DNA of 64,000 bases from Cyclobacteriaceae bacterium (GTDB lineage: Bacteria > Bacteroidota > Bacteroidia > Cytophagales > Cyclobacteriaceae), in NCBI GenBank assembly GCA_020832305.1, contig JAFIEV010000025.1:1-64000 (forward strand). Reading direction: 5' to 3'. Position numbers and translations under genes: made by a program. Under the pieces are notes generated by a model. That model was not told where the DNA came from, ran no database searches, and saw only the letters and a program-made list of their open reading frames with translations. Shown here one piece after another: positions 23,948 to 33,693 of this stretch (positions are counted from its first letter, which is position 1; each line of letters starts with the position of its first letter).

Positions 23948-26900
23948 ATGCGCAATAGTGGTGCAATAGTATTTCTCACAGTTATCATTACAATACTGTG
24001 TATTTATTACCTTTCATTTACGTTTATATCTTCCAATGTAAATAAAAAGGCAACCATTCACGCTACCGATGTGAATGGAAATATTGATTTTTCCAAAAAA
24101 CAGTCCTTCCTCGACTCTGTCTGGACTGAACCTGTTTTCAGTTTTCTGGGCATTAAGTACACCTACAAAGATATCAAGGAAACGGAATTGAGCCTTGGTC
24201 TTGACTTACAGGGAGGTATGCATGTAACCCTGGAGATCTCACCCATAGATATCATCAGAGGTTTAAGCGGTAACAGCGAGGATCCCGCTTTTCTCCAGTC
24301 CATTGAACGAGCCAATGAGTTACAGCGCCGAAACCCGGGTGAGTATGCAGCACAGTTTCTCACCGCTTTTCGCGAGGTAAATCCGGGAGGCCGACTGGCG
24401 CCTATATTTGCCCACTCGGGTAATCGGGGGAGAATCAGTTTTGACACCAGTGACGATGAAATTATGCGCATTATGCGTCAGGAAATCGATCAGGCAGTAG
24501 ACCGCTCTTTTGAAATTCTGAGAACACGTATTGACCGCTTTGGTACATCTTCTCCTAATATTCAAAAGCTGCAGGGATCTGGTAGGGTGCAAATAGAGTT
24601 ACCCGGTGTAGAAAACAGCGAAAGGGTTCGTAAATTACTTCAGGGTGTTGCCCGCCTCGAATTTTGGGAAGTATATGAACTCCAGCAGCTCAGCGATCCT
24701 TTGCTGGCCATCAACAACCGTCTTCTAGAGGAAGAACGCGCAAAGACTGGCACGACACCTTCCCGTACAGCTACACCGCAGGATGACGACTTGTCAGGCT
24801 TGATAGAAGAGGAGATCGGCCCCGATACCTCTTTGGATACTCTCGAGGCCGATGATTTGGAAGCCCTTCTTCAATCAGATACTGCTTCTTTGGAGGATGC
24901 AATGGAAGGTCCTGCAATTTCACAATTTTTGAGTATGATCAACTACCCAGCAGGTTTCGTAAGTCTTAAAGATACCTTAAGGGTTAACAGAATTTTGCAA
25001 AGAATTGCTTCGGGAGATCTGAGGGGTTTTATGCCTCCGGATGTGCGTTTCTTATGGGAGGTAAAACCTTCTAAAATGCAGGATGGTAGTGAGGCACTGG
25101 CATTAATACCTATAAGGGTACCCAGGGGTGGAAAATCTGCTCTCAGCGGTGATGTAATCAGCGATGCCCGTCAGACCCTTGATGAAAGAACCTCGCCTGC
25201 CGTATCTATGGAAATGAATTCTGAAGGCGCCAAAAGGTGGAGAAGACTTACAGCTGATAACATTGGTCGGCGAATTGCCATAGTCCTGGATGATTATGTA
25301 TATTCTGCGCCGATGGTTCAGGTTGAAATACCAAATGGTCAATCCATCATTACCGGTAACTTCACCCTAGATGAAGCCAAAGATTTGGCCAATGTGCTCA
25401 AGGCAGGTGCGTTACCTGCACGTACCCGTATTGTAGAAGAAGCGGTTATCGGACCAACTCTTGGAAAAGAAGCGCAAAGACAAGGTTTTCTTTCTATCAT
25501 TAGTGGTTTGGCCATTGTGGTCTTGTTTATGATTGCGTATTATAACAAAGGTGGCCTGGTTGCCAACATTGCATTGTTGTTTAATATATTCTTTATCTTA
25601 GGTATTCTGGCACAGCTAACCGCTTCACTTACCCTGCCGGGTATAGCGGGGATAGTACTTACCATCGGTATGTCTATTGATGCCAACGTACTGATTTTTG
25701 AAAGGATCCGTGAAGAACTTCGCAGTGGTAAAGCTTTATTAAATGCCATTTCCCTTGGTTATGAGAAGGCTTACAGCTCAATTATAGATGCCAATGTTAC
25801 CACCTTCCTCACCGGTGTGATTTTATATACCTTTGGTCAGGGCCCTATTAAAGGATTTGCCACTACCCTGATGATTGGTATTGCCTGTTCATTCTTTACA
25901 GCTGTATTTATTACACGCGTAATTGTGACCTGGATGACCAAAAAGGGTGACAAGAGCAAAATGACCTTTGCCTGGCCATTTTCATCAAATCTGTTGGCTA
26001 ATCTCAACATCGATTTTCTTTCGAAAAGAAGGGTGGCATACATTACCTCATCTTCTATTATCGTCTTAGGTATTGTACTGGTATTTTTTGAAGGTGGTCT
26101 CAATTATGGTGTAGACTTTACCGGTGGCCGCTCATACGTGGTTTCCTTCAATCAGTCTGTGGTGCCTACAGAACTCAGAAGCGCCCTGGTGACTGGATTT
26201 GAAGACGCTGGTACCGAGGTAAAAACCTATGGCGGTAACACGCAGATGAAAGTAACGACCAGTTATCTGATCGATGATGAATCGGATGAAGGTGATGAAA
26301 TGGTAAGAAATGCACTTATAGCCAGCATAGAATCCTTTACGGGTCAGAAATTCATAGCAGATGACTCAAGAGTGGATGAAAATCACTTTACCATCAGCAG
26401 TTCTACCAAGGTTGGAGCAACCATAGCTGAAGACATAAAAGTAGCCGCCCAGGAAGCGATTTTCTTCTCACTGATTCTTATCTTCCTCTATATTCTTGTG
26501 AGATTCAGAAGGTGGCAATTTGGTTTAGGAGCCGTGGTGGCAGTATTCCATGATGCTTTGTTTGTTATTGCAGCCTTTGCCATAGCACGGTTGTTTGGCA
26601 TCGCATTCGAGGTGGACCAGGTCTTCATTGCAGCGATGCTGACGCTTATCGGTTACTCCATTAACGACACGGTGGTTGTATTTGACCGTATTCGTGAAAA
26701 TATGAATGAGAGGCCGCATGAAAAACTCATCGATACTTTTAATATGTCGATAAACAGTACCATGAATCGTACTTTGATTACTTCATTTACTACCTTGATC
26801 GTTGTATTTATCTTACTCGTATTTGGTGGAGAGGTGCTCAGAGGATTTTCTTTTGCCCTGTTTATAGGTATTCTGGTTGGTACTTATTCATCGATTTACA

Positions 26901-26962
26901 TAGCATCTCCGGTAGCACTTGACCTGAGCAAAAAAATGCTTAGGGCCAAAGGAGAAGCCTGA
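23948..26962 (+). CDS. secDF: Protein translocase subunit SecDF (fused)
   Basis: A 1004-residue inner-membrane protein that uses the proton gradient to help pull secreted proteins through SecYEG. The SecD half has one N-terminal membrane segment, LSLGLDLQGGMHVTLEI, a large periplasmic domain with IQIELPGVEN-like sequence, and a six-segment core with TIGMSIDANVLIFERIREEL. The SecF half starts near residue 660 with LNYGVDFTGGRSYVV and contains LIGYSINDTVVVFDRIREN. Fusion of the two halves is usual in Bacteroidota. An acidic insert (about 275-320) in the periplasmic part is lineage-specific. A strong terminator follows. Confidence 0.97.
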   Translation: MRNSGAIVFLTVIITILCIYYLSFTFISSNVNKKATIHATDVNGNIDFSKKQSFLDSVWTEPVFSFLGIKYTYKDIKETELSLGLDLQGGMHVTLEISPIDIIRGLSGNSEDPAFLQSIERANELQRRNPGEYAAQFLTAFREVNPGGRLAPIFAHSGNRGRISFDTSDDEIMRIMRQEIDQAVDRSFEILRTRIDRFGTSSPNIQKLQGSGRVQIELPGVENSERVRKLLQGVARLEFWEVYELQQLSDPLLAINNRLLEEERAKTGTTPSRTATPQDDDLSGLIEEEIGPDTSLDTLEADDLEALLQSDTASLEDAMEGPAISQFLSMINYPAGFVSLKDTLRVNRILQRIASGDLRGFMPPDVRFLWEVKPSKMQDGSEALALIPIRVPRGGKSALSGDVISDARQTLDERTSPAVSMEMNSEGAKRWRRLTADNIGRRIAIVLDDYVYSAPMVQVEIPNGQSIITGNFTLDEAKDLANVLKAGALPARTRIVEEAVIGPTLGKEAQRQGFLSIISGLAIVVLFMIAYYNKGGLVANIALLFNIFFILGILAQLTASLTLPGIAGIVLTIGMSIDANVLIFERIREELRSGKALLNAISLGYEKAYSSIIDANVTTFLTGVILYTFGQGPIKGFATTLMIGIACSFFTAVFITRVIVTWMTKKGDKSKMTFAWPFSSNLLANLNIDFLSKRRVAYITSSSIIVLGIVLVFFEGGLNYGVDFTGGRSYVVSFNQSVVPTELRSALVTGFEDAGTEVKTYGGNTQMKVTTSYLIDDESDEGDEMVRNALIASIESFTGQKFIADDSRVDENHFTISSSTKVGATIAEDIKVAAQEAIFFSLILIFLYILVRFRRWQFGLGAVVAVFHDALFVIAAFAIARLFGIAFEVDQVFIAAMLTLIGYSINDTVVVFDRIRENMNERPHEKLIDTFNMSINSTMNRTLITSFTTLIVVFILLVFGGEVLRGFSFALFIGILVGTYSSIYIASPVALDLSKKMLRAKGEA

Positions 26963-26990
26963 TAATGGAAAGTGCAAAATAATTATACAA

Positions 26991-27024
26991 AAAAAGCCCC
27001 TGAACTTCTGTTCAGGGGCTTTTT
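26991..27024 (+). terminator. Intrinsic terminator after secDF
   Basis: A perfect 15-bp stem starting AAAAAGCCCCTGAAC with loop TTCT, the 3' arm ending in a T-run that extends to 27025. The A-tract on the other side could make it work in both directions. Confidence 0.9.
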
Positions 27025-27135
27025 TACTCAAGCTATTGGAATTTGTACATCAATCATATTTTAGCAAATTAATAGGATTGTTACTTTTCAGAATGCTCAA
27101 TGGAACAGTTTGTTGGTTTGTAATTTTTCATCAAT

Positions 27136-27759
27136 ATGTCATCACATCATATCGTCAGGGAACATCAGGAGCCTACTTTAATCATATGGAATGGGTTGAA
27201 TTCATTACCATCTGAAACGCTTGAAGGTTTGCTTGAATGGAGCCCGATGATCATAGTTAACGGGCCAATGCTGGAACCCGCCATTAGAAGAGGGATAAAA
27301 CTGGATGTTGTTCTGGGGACTCATTCAGAATTTGAAAACTGGAATGAAGAATTGGAGCAACAACAACCTCTTGAAACTTTTTTCATGAAAAGGGATGATG
27401 CAGAAATTCATTTTTTAGTTGAAATTTTGAAAACCAAAGGTATAAAGCAGGCAAATGTGATAATCGATGATCCGGAAAAGGCAGAACTTTTTTTGCCCAA
27501 CCAAATTGAATTCGTTTTCTATGCGCAAAATCATAGGGGCATCATAATCTCTCCCGAGGCCAATTTTCAAAAATGGCTGACGCCCGGGCAATATTTTTTT
27601 ACCGCCATTGAAGATATGCTTATTATTGAACCCCCTGTTTCCAGGAATCAGGATCAGGCAGTAAAAAACAGAAACACATACACCACACAGATCAGCGGGA
27701 TGCATTCATTTTTCAATCACTCACCAAATCCTGTAATACTCTGGCAGGAATTCAAATAA
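27136..27759 (+). CDS. Thiamine pyrophosphokinase-like protein, divergent
   Basis: A 207-residue protein. The segment IIVNGPMLEPAIRRGIKLDVVLGTHSEF lines up with the thiamine pyrophosphokinase pattern (DGA...LGIxPDxxIGDFDS), but the acidic residues of the GDFDS motif are replaced (GTHSE). The C-terminal half has GIIISPEANFQKWLTPGQYFF, which fits the thiamine-binding part only loosely. It may be a member of a Bacteroidota subgroup with altered chemistry, or an unrelated protein. The stop directly abuts the stop of the convergent MpaB-like gene (27759/27760). Confidence 0.5.
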   Translation: MSSHHIVREHQEPTLIIWNGLNSLPSETLEGLLEWSPMIIVNGPMLEPAIRRGIKLDVVLGTHSEFENWNEELEQQQPLETFFMKRDDAEIHFLVEILKTKGIKQANVIIDDPEKAELFLPNQIEFVFYAQNHRGIIISPEANFQKWLTPGQYFFTAIEDMLIIEPPVSRNQDQAVKNRNTYTTQISGMHSFFNHSPNPVILWQEFK

Positions 27760-28794
27760 TTATTTTTCCAGACTAAATTTGTATTTCATTTTATTAAACT
27801 CTTTAATGAATTCGGGATAAGATGAATGGTGTTCTTTCAACAGATTTTGAAGATACTGAAGGTTAAAGAGCAATCGGGTGAGCTGTGTACCTATTATATT
27901 TTTGGAGAGCCCGAGGATGTCAGCAACCTTATCACCCATGAGCAATCTCATCTGGCTTTCTACCATGGCTGCGATTTTTTTGTCGGGGATGCTGCTTTTA
28001 AGGTGGTTTACCAAAGAGCGGGTAAGTTCTCTGCCATGTTCTGAGCTTTTTAATTGCCTCCGCTCAATTATTCTTTCGAGGTGGTATGCCTCCCTGAGAT
28101 CATCTGTGAGGAGTACTTCATGTATTCCCAGAAGGAAGCCAATATACTTCCATGCATGAAGCCAGGCGTTTTTTTCATCGAGGCTGATGTCAAAGCCAAA
28201 CTTTTCCAAACCTTTCAGTACGATAAGTGAAAAGGCAAGATTTGTACCGGCCATATCTTCCTGATTCACGGGAACACCCCAGTCATTATTCCATTCACTT
28301 TTGAGGGTAAAATACCTGACAACAGCATGGCGAAGGCGCGTTTTGAGAATGAGTTCATAGCCAGCTTTATCACCCGAGAATGCCTTGTCTTCAAACAGCC
28401 CAACCACAAAAGAAGCGGTTTCAAAAAGCCGCTTATCCTGGTTTTTTCTAATTTTTTCTGAAAGATACAACACCCTGGCCCCATCTGCAGCGGCGTAGCA
28501 ATAGGGGAGACTGTATGCGCCCAGAATCGCCATAATCTCCCGGGTATATTTTTTAAAAAACTTCGCTGCTTCCTGCATTTGATGCTGCCGGTACCACACA
28601 GGAAGTACTTTCAGATCTGTCAGGAAGTCATTATATTCTTTCGGAGTTGATATGTTTTGAGCATCGAAATTCAGCAATTCCTGAAGCTGCTGCCGATTCA
28701 TTTTTTGAATTAACTGCCTTGCCAGTTCATCAGCTATCGGGTCTCCAATCTGCCGGTACAGACCCATCGATTGTTGAAGATTGGTTAGATTCAT
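27760..28794 (-). CDS. MpaB/Lcp-like oxygenase (DUF2236)
   Basis: A 344-residue protein of the MPAB_Lcp_cat family. Recognisable blocks are YAAADGARVLYLSEKI, RLRHAVVRYF with the conserved heme-ligand-type histidine, and NQEDMAGTNLAFSLIVLKGLEKFG, which is the family's most conserved segment. Relatives include the latex-clearing rubber oxygenase and MpaB of mycophenolic acid synthesis, which act on long isoprenoid chains with a b-type heme. The substrate here is unknown. Confidence 0.82.
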   Translation of the reverse strand: MNLTNLQQSMGLYRQIGDPIADELARQLIQKMNRQQLQELLNFDAQNISTPKEYNDFLTDLKVLPVWYRQHQMQEAAKFFKKYTREIMAILGAYSLPYCYAAADGARVLYLSEKIRKNQDKRLFETASFVVGLFEDKAFSGDKAGYELILKTRLRHAVVRYFTLKSEWNNDWGVPVNQEDMAGTNLAFSLIVLKGLEKFGFDISLDEKNAWLHAWKYIGFLLGIHEVLLTDDLREAYHLERIIERRQLKSSEHGRELTRSLVNHLKSSIPDKKIAAMVESQMRLLMGDKVADILGLSKNIIGTQLTRLLFNLQYLQNLLKEHHSSYPEFIKEFNKMKYKFSLEK

Positions 28795-28975
28795 GATATG
28801 ATGTTGAAATACCTATAGCGAACTATATGTATTATACCTATGTTTTGTAAGGGTGAAAGATTATGGGTTTCTTTGCGTGAATGAAAAAGAGTTTTTACCT
28901 TTTTTTTATTATTGTAAGACAGATGCAGGTGTGCTTGTTTTAACCTGCATTTAATTTGTGAGCGTTGTGTAAGTT

Positions 28976-30319
28976 ATGGGCAAGAGAGTATCGCCGGAAT
29001 CACTCGGAGAAGAACCTGTAGGAAAATTGCTTTGGAGATTATCAGTGCCGGCAGCCATAGGTATGCTCACGATGACAGTATATCAATTGGTTGATACCAT
29101 TTTCATAGGCAGGTGGGTGGGGCCCTTGGGGATAGCCGGTATTGCTGTGGTTTTGCCGATTAACATGCTCATTTCCTCCATTGGAATGGCCCTGGGCGTT
29201 GGAGGCGCATCTGTAGTTTCAAGGGCATTGGGAGCGCTGGATCTTAAGAAAGCAAATAAAACAGTCGGGAACCTGGTAAGCCTTAACCTCGGCCTGTCTG
29301 CCATTATGCTTGTTGCCGGATATACTTTTTCAAGCCAGTTTCTTATCTTGTTTGGAGCTAAGGGGAATATTTTTTCCTATGCCGACGAATATTTTTACTG
29401 GCTTTTACCGGGAATGCCTTTTTTAAGTTGGGCAATGATGAGCAACAACCTGATTCGCTCTGAAGGTAATGCCAGGAGGGCCATGATGGTTATGGTAATA
29501 CCGGCAATTTTAAACATTCTGCTGGATCCAATTCTAATTTATTGGCTCGATATGGGGATGAAAGGTGCGGCTTTGGCTACTACCATCTCATATATCATAA
29601 GTGCAATATATGCTACACAGTATTTTTATTCGGGTCATAGCCGGGTAAAAATCATCCTGAAATATTTTGTGCTTAAAGCAGCTTTGGTAAAAGAAGTAGT
29701 TTCGATAGGTATCACTTCACTGGCACGCCAGGGCTCAATAAGTTTACTGGCAATTGTGATCAACCATAGTTTGTTTAGTTATGGAGGAGAAATTGCCGTT
29801 GCTATCTATGGGATTGTAAGCCGGCTAACGGTTTTTTTATTGTTTCCTTTGATAGGCCTGGTGCAGGGCTTTTTACCGGTAACGGGTTTTAATTATGGTG
29901 CGGAGAATTACCATCGGGTCAAGGAAGCCATACAGACTTCTATCATTGCCGGAACAGTCATTTCATTGGTGGTATTTTTAATTACAACATTTTACCCTGA
30001 GTGGCTCGTATATTTATTTACTTCAGACCAGCAACTTATTGAAGAAAGCAGCAGGGCAATACGCTATGTATTTTTGGCGACACCTTTTATTGCCTCGCAG
30101 ATGGTAGGCGCTGCCTATTTCCAGGCAATAGGAAAAGCTGGCCCGGCATTGGTGCTAACTTTATTGCGGCAAGGGATTTTACTCTTGCCTTTTATCCTGA
30201 TCTTTCCTATGTTTCTCAATATTGACGGGGTTTGGATTGCCTTTCCGGTAGCTGACTTTCTGGCTGCCATCATCACACTTTTTTACTGTATACCTCGATG
30301 GAAAAAATTATTGTACTAA
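28976..30319 (+). CDS. MATE-family efflux transporter
   Basis: A 447-residue polytopic membrane protein with about 12 segments. The N-terminal half shows LLWRLSVPAAIGMLTMTVYQLVDTIFIGRWVG and GVGGASVVSRALGALD; the second half shows GITSLARQGSISLLAIVINHSL and PLIGLVQGFLPVTGFNYGA. These are MatE domain hallmarks. Such transporters export drugs or metabolites against a sodium or proton gradient. There is no obvious operon partner; the divergent neighbour is the MpaB-like gene. Confidence 0.93.
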   Translation: MGKRVSPESLGEEPVGKLLWRLSVPAAIGMLTMTVYQLVDTIFIGRWVGPLGIAGIAVVLPINMLISSIGMALGVGGASVVSRALGALDLKKANKTVGNLVSLNLGLSAIMLVAGYTFSSQFLILFGAKGNIFSYADEYFYWLLPGMPFLSWAMMSNNLIRSEGNARRAMMVMVIPAILNILLDPILIYWLDMGMKGAALATTISYIISAIYATQYFYSGHSRVKIILKYFVLKAALVKEVVSIGITSLARQGSISLLAIVINHSLFSYGGEIAVAIYGIVSRLTVFLLFPLIGLVQGFLPVTGFNYGAENYHRVKEAIQTSIIAGTVISLVVFLITTFYPEWLVYLFTSDQQLIEESSRAIRYVFLATPFIASQMVGAAYFQAIGKAGPALVLTLLRQGILLLPFILIFPMFLNIDGVWIAFPVADFLAAIITLFYCIPRWKKLLY

Positions 30320-30542
30320 TATATCTGCTGTATGTTGGAGATTGAATTCATGGTCTGGAAACAATTCAATAAATTTGCAATATCAACGTTCTATCATGCA
30401 TGTATTCAAAATGTATTCGCACATTAAAAAATAGAAAAAATTACCTTACATCATTTTTAAACCAAAAATTATTTTGTTAATTGGCATTAAAGCCAAACTA
30501 AAGCTTTGCCAAAAGACGAATTACTTTTATCAGTTACAATTC

Positions 30543-31016
30543 ATGAGTCAAATACTGAAACTTGATACCATTGACAGAAAGATTTTAGAAATCCTTCAGG
30601 CAAGTGCAAAAATTACCAATGCACAACTTTCTAAAGAAATCGGTTTATCGCCGGCTCCCACATTAGAAAGGGTAAAAAAACTTGAACAGGCGGGTATCAT
30701 TGCCAGCTATCATGCCAAATTAGATACCGAAAAAATAGGCCTGGGGGTCTCCACCTTCGTTATAGTATCTTTAATGGGTCATAATAAAGCAAATATTGAA
30801 GGTTTTATGAATGCCATCAATAAAATCGAAGAAGTAATAGAGTGTCATCATATAACCGGCGCAGGAGATTTTATTCTCAAAATTGTCACTAAAGACATTG
30901 CGGCCTATCAAAAATTAATGCTCGAAAAAGTAAGTGAGATTAAAGAAGTCGATAATATGCAGTCTATGGTGGTATTGTCTACTTTTAAAGACAGCAAAGT
31001 GCTGCCGATACCTTAA
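30543..31016 (+). CDS. Lrp/AsnC-family transcriptional regulator
   Basis: A 157-residue regulator with an N-terminal winged helix (LDTIDRKILEILQASAKITNAQLSKEIGLSPAPTLERVKKLEQAGII) and the C-terminal RAM/AsnC ligand-binding domain (about 75-150; ECHHITGAGDFILKIVTKD). Members bind DNA as oligomers and respond to amino acids or related small molecules. The ATG at 30543 gives the usual length; the frame is open upstream to a TTG at 30474 but that extension has no family counterpart. The phosphoribosyltransferase gene follows after 13 nt. Confidence 0.93.
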   Translation: MSQILKLDTIDRKILEILQASAKITNAQLSKEIGLSPAPTLERVKKLEQAGIIASYHAKLDTEKIGLGVSTFVIVSLMGHNKANIEGFMNAINKIEEVIECHHITGAGDFILKIVTKDIAAYQKLMLEKVSEIKEVDNMQSMVVLSTFKDSKVLPIP

Positions 31017-31029
31017 TTATTCGTCAACT

Positions 31030-31536
31030 ATGACATCTACCGACAATCAGATACTGAATAAAAAGCAAGTTCTTCAAAAAATCAGCAGGATTGCTTACGA
31101 GATCTATGAAAACCACTATCTGGAAAAAAAGATCTATCTGGCGGGTGTTCCTGAAACTGGATTTCGCATTGCTGAAATGATAAAAAAAGAGTTGGATAAA
31201 GTCTCTCCTTTGGATGTAAGGCTTACTGTTGTTCATATCGACAAGCAGGATCCTTTTGGATCTGAAGTAACCATAGATTGCAATCCGTCAGAATTAAAAA
31301 ATAAGTCAGTAATTCTGGTAGATGATGTTTTGCACACAGGCAGAACTTTTCTCAATAGTTTGAAGCCCTTTCTTTCGACCGATATACGACAAATAGAGAC
31401 GGCAGTACTTGTAGATCGGGGCCATAAATTATTTCCGATTTCAGCTGATTATAAAGGCTATGAGCTTGCAACCATGCTCAATGACCATATTGAAGTTTCG
31501 TTGGAGAAAGGAAGATTTGGGGTTTACCTTCTGTAA
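31030..31536 (+). CDS. PyrR-like phosphoribosyltransferase
   Basis: A 168-residue type I phosphoribosyltransferase. The PRPP-binding loop is VILVDDVLHTGRTF, preceded by GVPETGFRIAEMI and followed by VLVDRGHKLFPISADYKG, which together resemble PyrR (uracil phosphoribosyltransferase and attenuator protein). The usual SR...R motif of RNA-binding PyrR is not evident and no pyrimidine genes are close, so a salvage enzyme or regulator role cannot be chosen. The ATG at 31030 is preferred; an upstream in-frame start would overlap the lrp gene. Confidence 0.82.
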   Translation: MTSTDNQILNKKQVLQKISRIAYEIYENHYLEKKIYLAGVPETGFRIAEMIKKELDKVSPLDVRLTVVHIDKQDPFGSEVTIDCNPSELKNKSVILVDDVLHTGRTFLNSLKPFLSTDIRQIETAVLVDRGHKLFPISADYKGYELATMLNDHIEVSLEKGRFGVYLL

Positions 31537-31863
31537 TTAAAAAGTACTTTAGGGCGCGCTGAAAATTGCCTATCCTGTTGATTTATTTTACTTTAATATC
31601 CTGTTTTTACATGATAGAAGCATACTTTTTCAGCAAAGCCTGCTTTAGTTCTATCTTGTCATTTTACTATTGAAGGTGAAAAATACCAACCTTTTGGGAA
31701 ATCCTTTGTCATTAAATATCTGGCTAAAACACCGGAACTGATAAAATTAAAGGTGTGATCACTTACTTTCACCTTTGAGTTTTACCTTCATTTACCATGC
31801 TCTTATTTTACAGAAAGCACCTTCCCGTGCCTTATAACAAGCCATATTTTAGGATCAGGTAAA
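31537..31863. other. Intergenic region between convergent genes
   Basis: No gene is supported in these 327 nt. The only structure I see is the hairpin at 31749-31776, described separately. Confidence 0.4.
31749..31776 (-). terminator. Possible terminator of the LytTR response-regulator transcript
   Basis: A 7-bp stem AAAGGTG / CACCTTT lies about 90 nt beyond the stop of the regulator. On the minus strand it is followed by AATTTTAT, a moderately T-rich tail. Confidence 0.4.
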
Positions 31864-32577
31864 TCAGAGGCTCATCATATCTTTAAACCTTGATGCCTGT
31901 CGGCGGCTTACTTCAATTTTTTCTCCGCCCTTTAGTTTAACTAAAAGACCTCCGTTAAACCATGATTCAATGCCTTCAACCCAGCTGAGATTAATAATAT
32001 GCTTTCGACTTGCCCTGAAAAAAGATTTATCATCAAGACGTTTGTCAAGTGCATTGAGCGATTTATGTATCATAGGTTTGTTTTTATCAAAGTAAACCTT
32101 AATGTAATTTCCATCTGATTCAAATAATCTCACTTCAGAAAGTTTAACAAACCAGCATTTTTCACCGTCTTTCACAAAAACCTGGTCATTGAGGCCCAGT
32201 TTTTCATGTATATTTATATGGGATTCTTGTTGCATTCGCAATACTTTTTGAACAGCTTCTTTGAGGCGGTCAGGACGTATTGGCTTTAAAAGGTAATCGA
32301 GGGCGTTTACTTCAAAGGCTTTCAAGGCATATTCATCGTATGCGGTAGTAAAAATAACCTGAGGTACATAATCAAGCATTTCAAGCATTTCAAAACCCGT
32401 CTTACCAGGCATCTGAATATCTAAAAATATCAGATCAGGCTTTTTCGATTCAATTAAATCGAGCGCTTCATCGGCATTGGCTGCTTCAGCAATTATTTCA
32501 ACCTCTTTATGTTCTGATAATAGACTGGTCAGTTCTTTTCTGGCAAGTCTTTCGTCATCGATGATAATGGCTTTCAT
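31864..32577 (-). CDS. LytTR-family response regulator
   Basis: A 237-residue regulator. The receiver domain (2-115) has the acidic pair D7-D8, phospho-acceptor D53 in LIFLDIQMPG, T in FTTAYDEYA and K in YLLKPI. The LytTR DNA-binding domain (about 140-235) has LSEVRLFESDGNYIKVYF and FFRASRKHIINLSWVEGIE. The kinase gene is 66 nt upstream on the same strand, so this is a LytS/LytR-type pair. The ATG at 32577 is chosen over a TTG three codons earlier. Confidence 0.94.
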   Translation of the reverse strand: MKAIIIDDERLARKELTSLLSEHKEVEIIAEAANADEALDLIESKKPDLIFLDIQMPGKTGFEMLEMLDYVPQVIFTTAYDEYALKAFEVNALDYLLKPIRPDRLKEAVQKVLRMQQESHINIHEKLGLNDQVFVKDGEKCWFVKLSEVRLFESDGNYIKVYFDKNKPMIHKSLNALDKRLDDKSFFRASRKHIINLSWVEGIESWFNGGLLVKLKGGEKIEVSRRQASRFKDMMSL

Positions 32578-32643
32578 GATTTCCAATCAGTAAAAATTAA
32601 TTTATATTTATTCAAAATGGCAAGTGAAGCTTAAAAGCAGGTA

Positions 32644-33693
32644 TTAGCTCTTCGGAATCACAACCCGGGTAAGTACTGTGCCTTCTTTTTCATTACATAT
32701 ACTAAAATCAGCCCGGTTACCATATAGTAAATTTAGCCTTTGCAAGGTATTTTCAATACCCAACCCTTTGCTTTTTTGGTCTGTACCATTTAAGTAGGTG
32801 CCTGTATTTCTTATTTCTATATGTAAATAGTCATTTTCCACTATGGTTTTTATGTGAATAATACCTCCGTCTTTCAATTTTGAAATGCCGTGTTTTATGC
32901 CATTTTCTACCAATGTCTGTAGCATAAAGGGGGGGATTTGAAAACTATCACCCGATTTATCGAGCTCAAAAACCGTTTGCAATCTTTCTTCAAAACGAAT
33001 GGCCTCCAGTGCAAGATAATCTTTTACAGTATGAATTTCTTCGTTTAAGGTTGTAAGTACCTTTTTATTTCCTACCAGAGATCCACGTAATATGCCTGAT
33101 AATTGCGTTATTGCCTGCTTTGATTTGACAGGGTCTTCATCAACCAATGCTCTGATGCTATTTAAAGCATTAAAAATGAAATGTGGGTTTAATTGTGATT
33201 TAAGCTGGTTGAGTTTTATCTCATTGATTAAAGCTTCGTATTTCAGGGAATTATTATAGCGTTCAATAAAATGAAAAATGAAATACAATAGCGACCACAA
33301 AAAGTAAAAAACCATGGCTGCAAATATGTAGGTAATTACTACAAAAGTATCGAAGTCGGTTTCATAATTAATCGTACCCAGGGCAATGGAAAGAAAAATC
33401 TGAAACAAGTAATTGCTTACACCCAGCAGGCCGATCATAGACATCACCCGCCAAATAAGATTGCCAGGTGAAAGCGCAAACCATTTATGGTGTATGATGT
33501 AATTTCTAAAAAGGTGAGAACTCAAAAGAAACCAGGCCGCTGATAATACTATATTTATGGCCCTCCTTTCTTCGAAGGTATCAGCAAGAATCAGAAAGAA
33601 CAGGTTAACTATGGCGTAAACGGTCCACCCGGATATCTGTAATATCCAGTACACCACTTTTTTCCTTCTCGCAAATTTTACAATACTTTTCAT
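32644..33693 (-). CDS. LytS-type sensor histidine kinase
   Basis: A 349-residue membrane kinase of the His_kinase (PF06580) class. Four membrane segments span about 15-140, with no separate sensor domain. The phospho-acceptor is H171 in QLNPHFIFNALNSIRALV. The ATPase domain has MLQTLVENGIKHGISK (N box) and KGLGIENTLQRL (G box). It presumably phosphorylates the LytTR regulator encoded just downstream. The signal is unknown; genes of this layout are abundant in Bacteroidota. Confidence 0.93.
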   Translation of the reverse strand: MKSIVKFARRKKVVYWILQISGWTVYAIVNLFFLILADTFEERRAINIVLSAAWFLLSSHLFRNYIIHHKWFALSPGNLIWRVMSMIGLLGVSNYLFQIFLSIALGTINYETDFDTFVVITYIFAAMVFYFLWSLLYFIFHFIERYNNSLKYEALINEIKLNQLKSQLNPHFIFNALNSIRALVDEDPVKSKQAITQLSGILRGSLVGNKKVLTTLNEEIHTVKDYLALEAIRFEERLQTVFELDKSGDSFQIPPFMLQTLVENGIKHGISKLKDGGIIHIKTIVENDYLHIEIRNTGTYLNGTDQKSKGLGIENTLQRLNLLYGNRADFSICNEKEGTVLTRVVIPKS

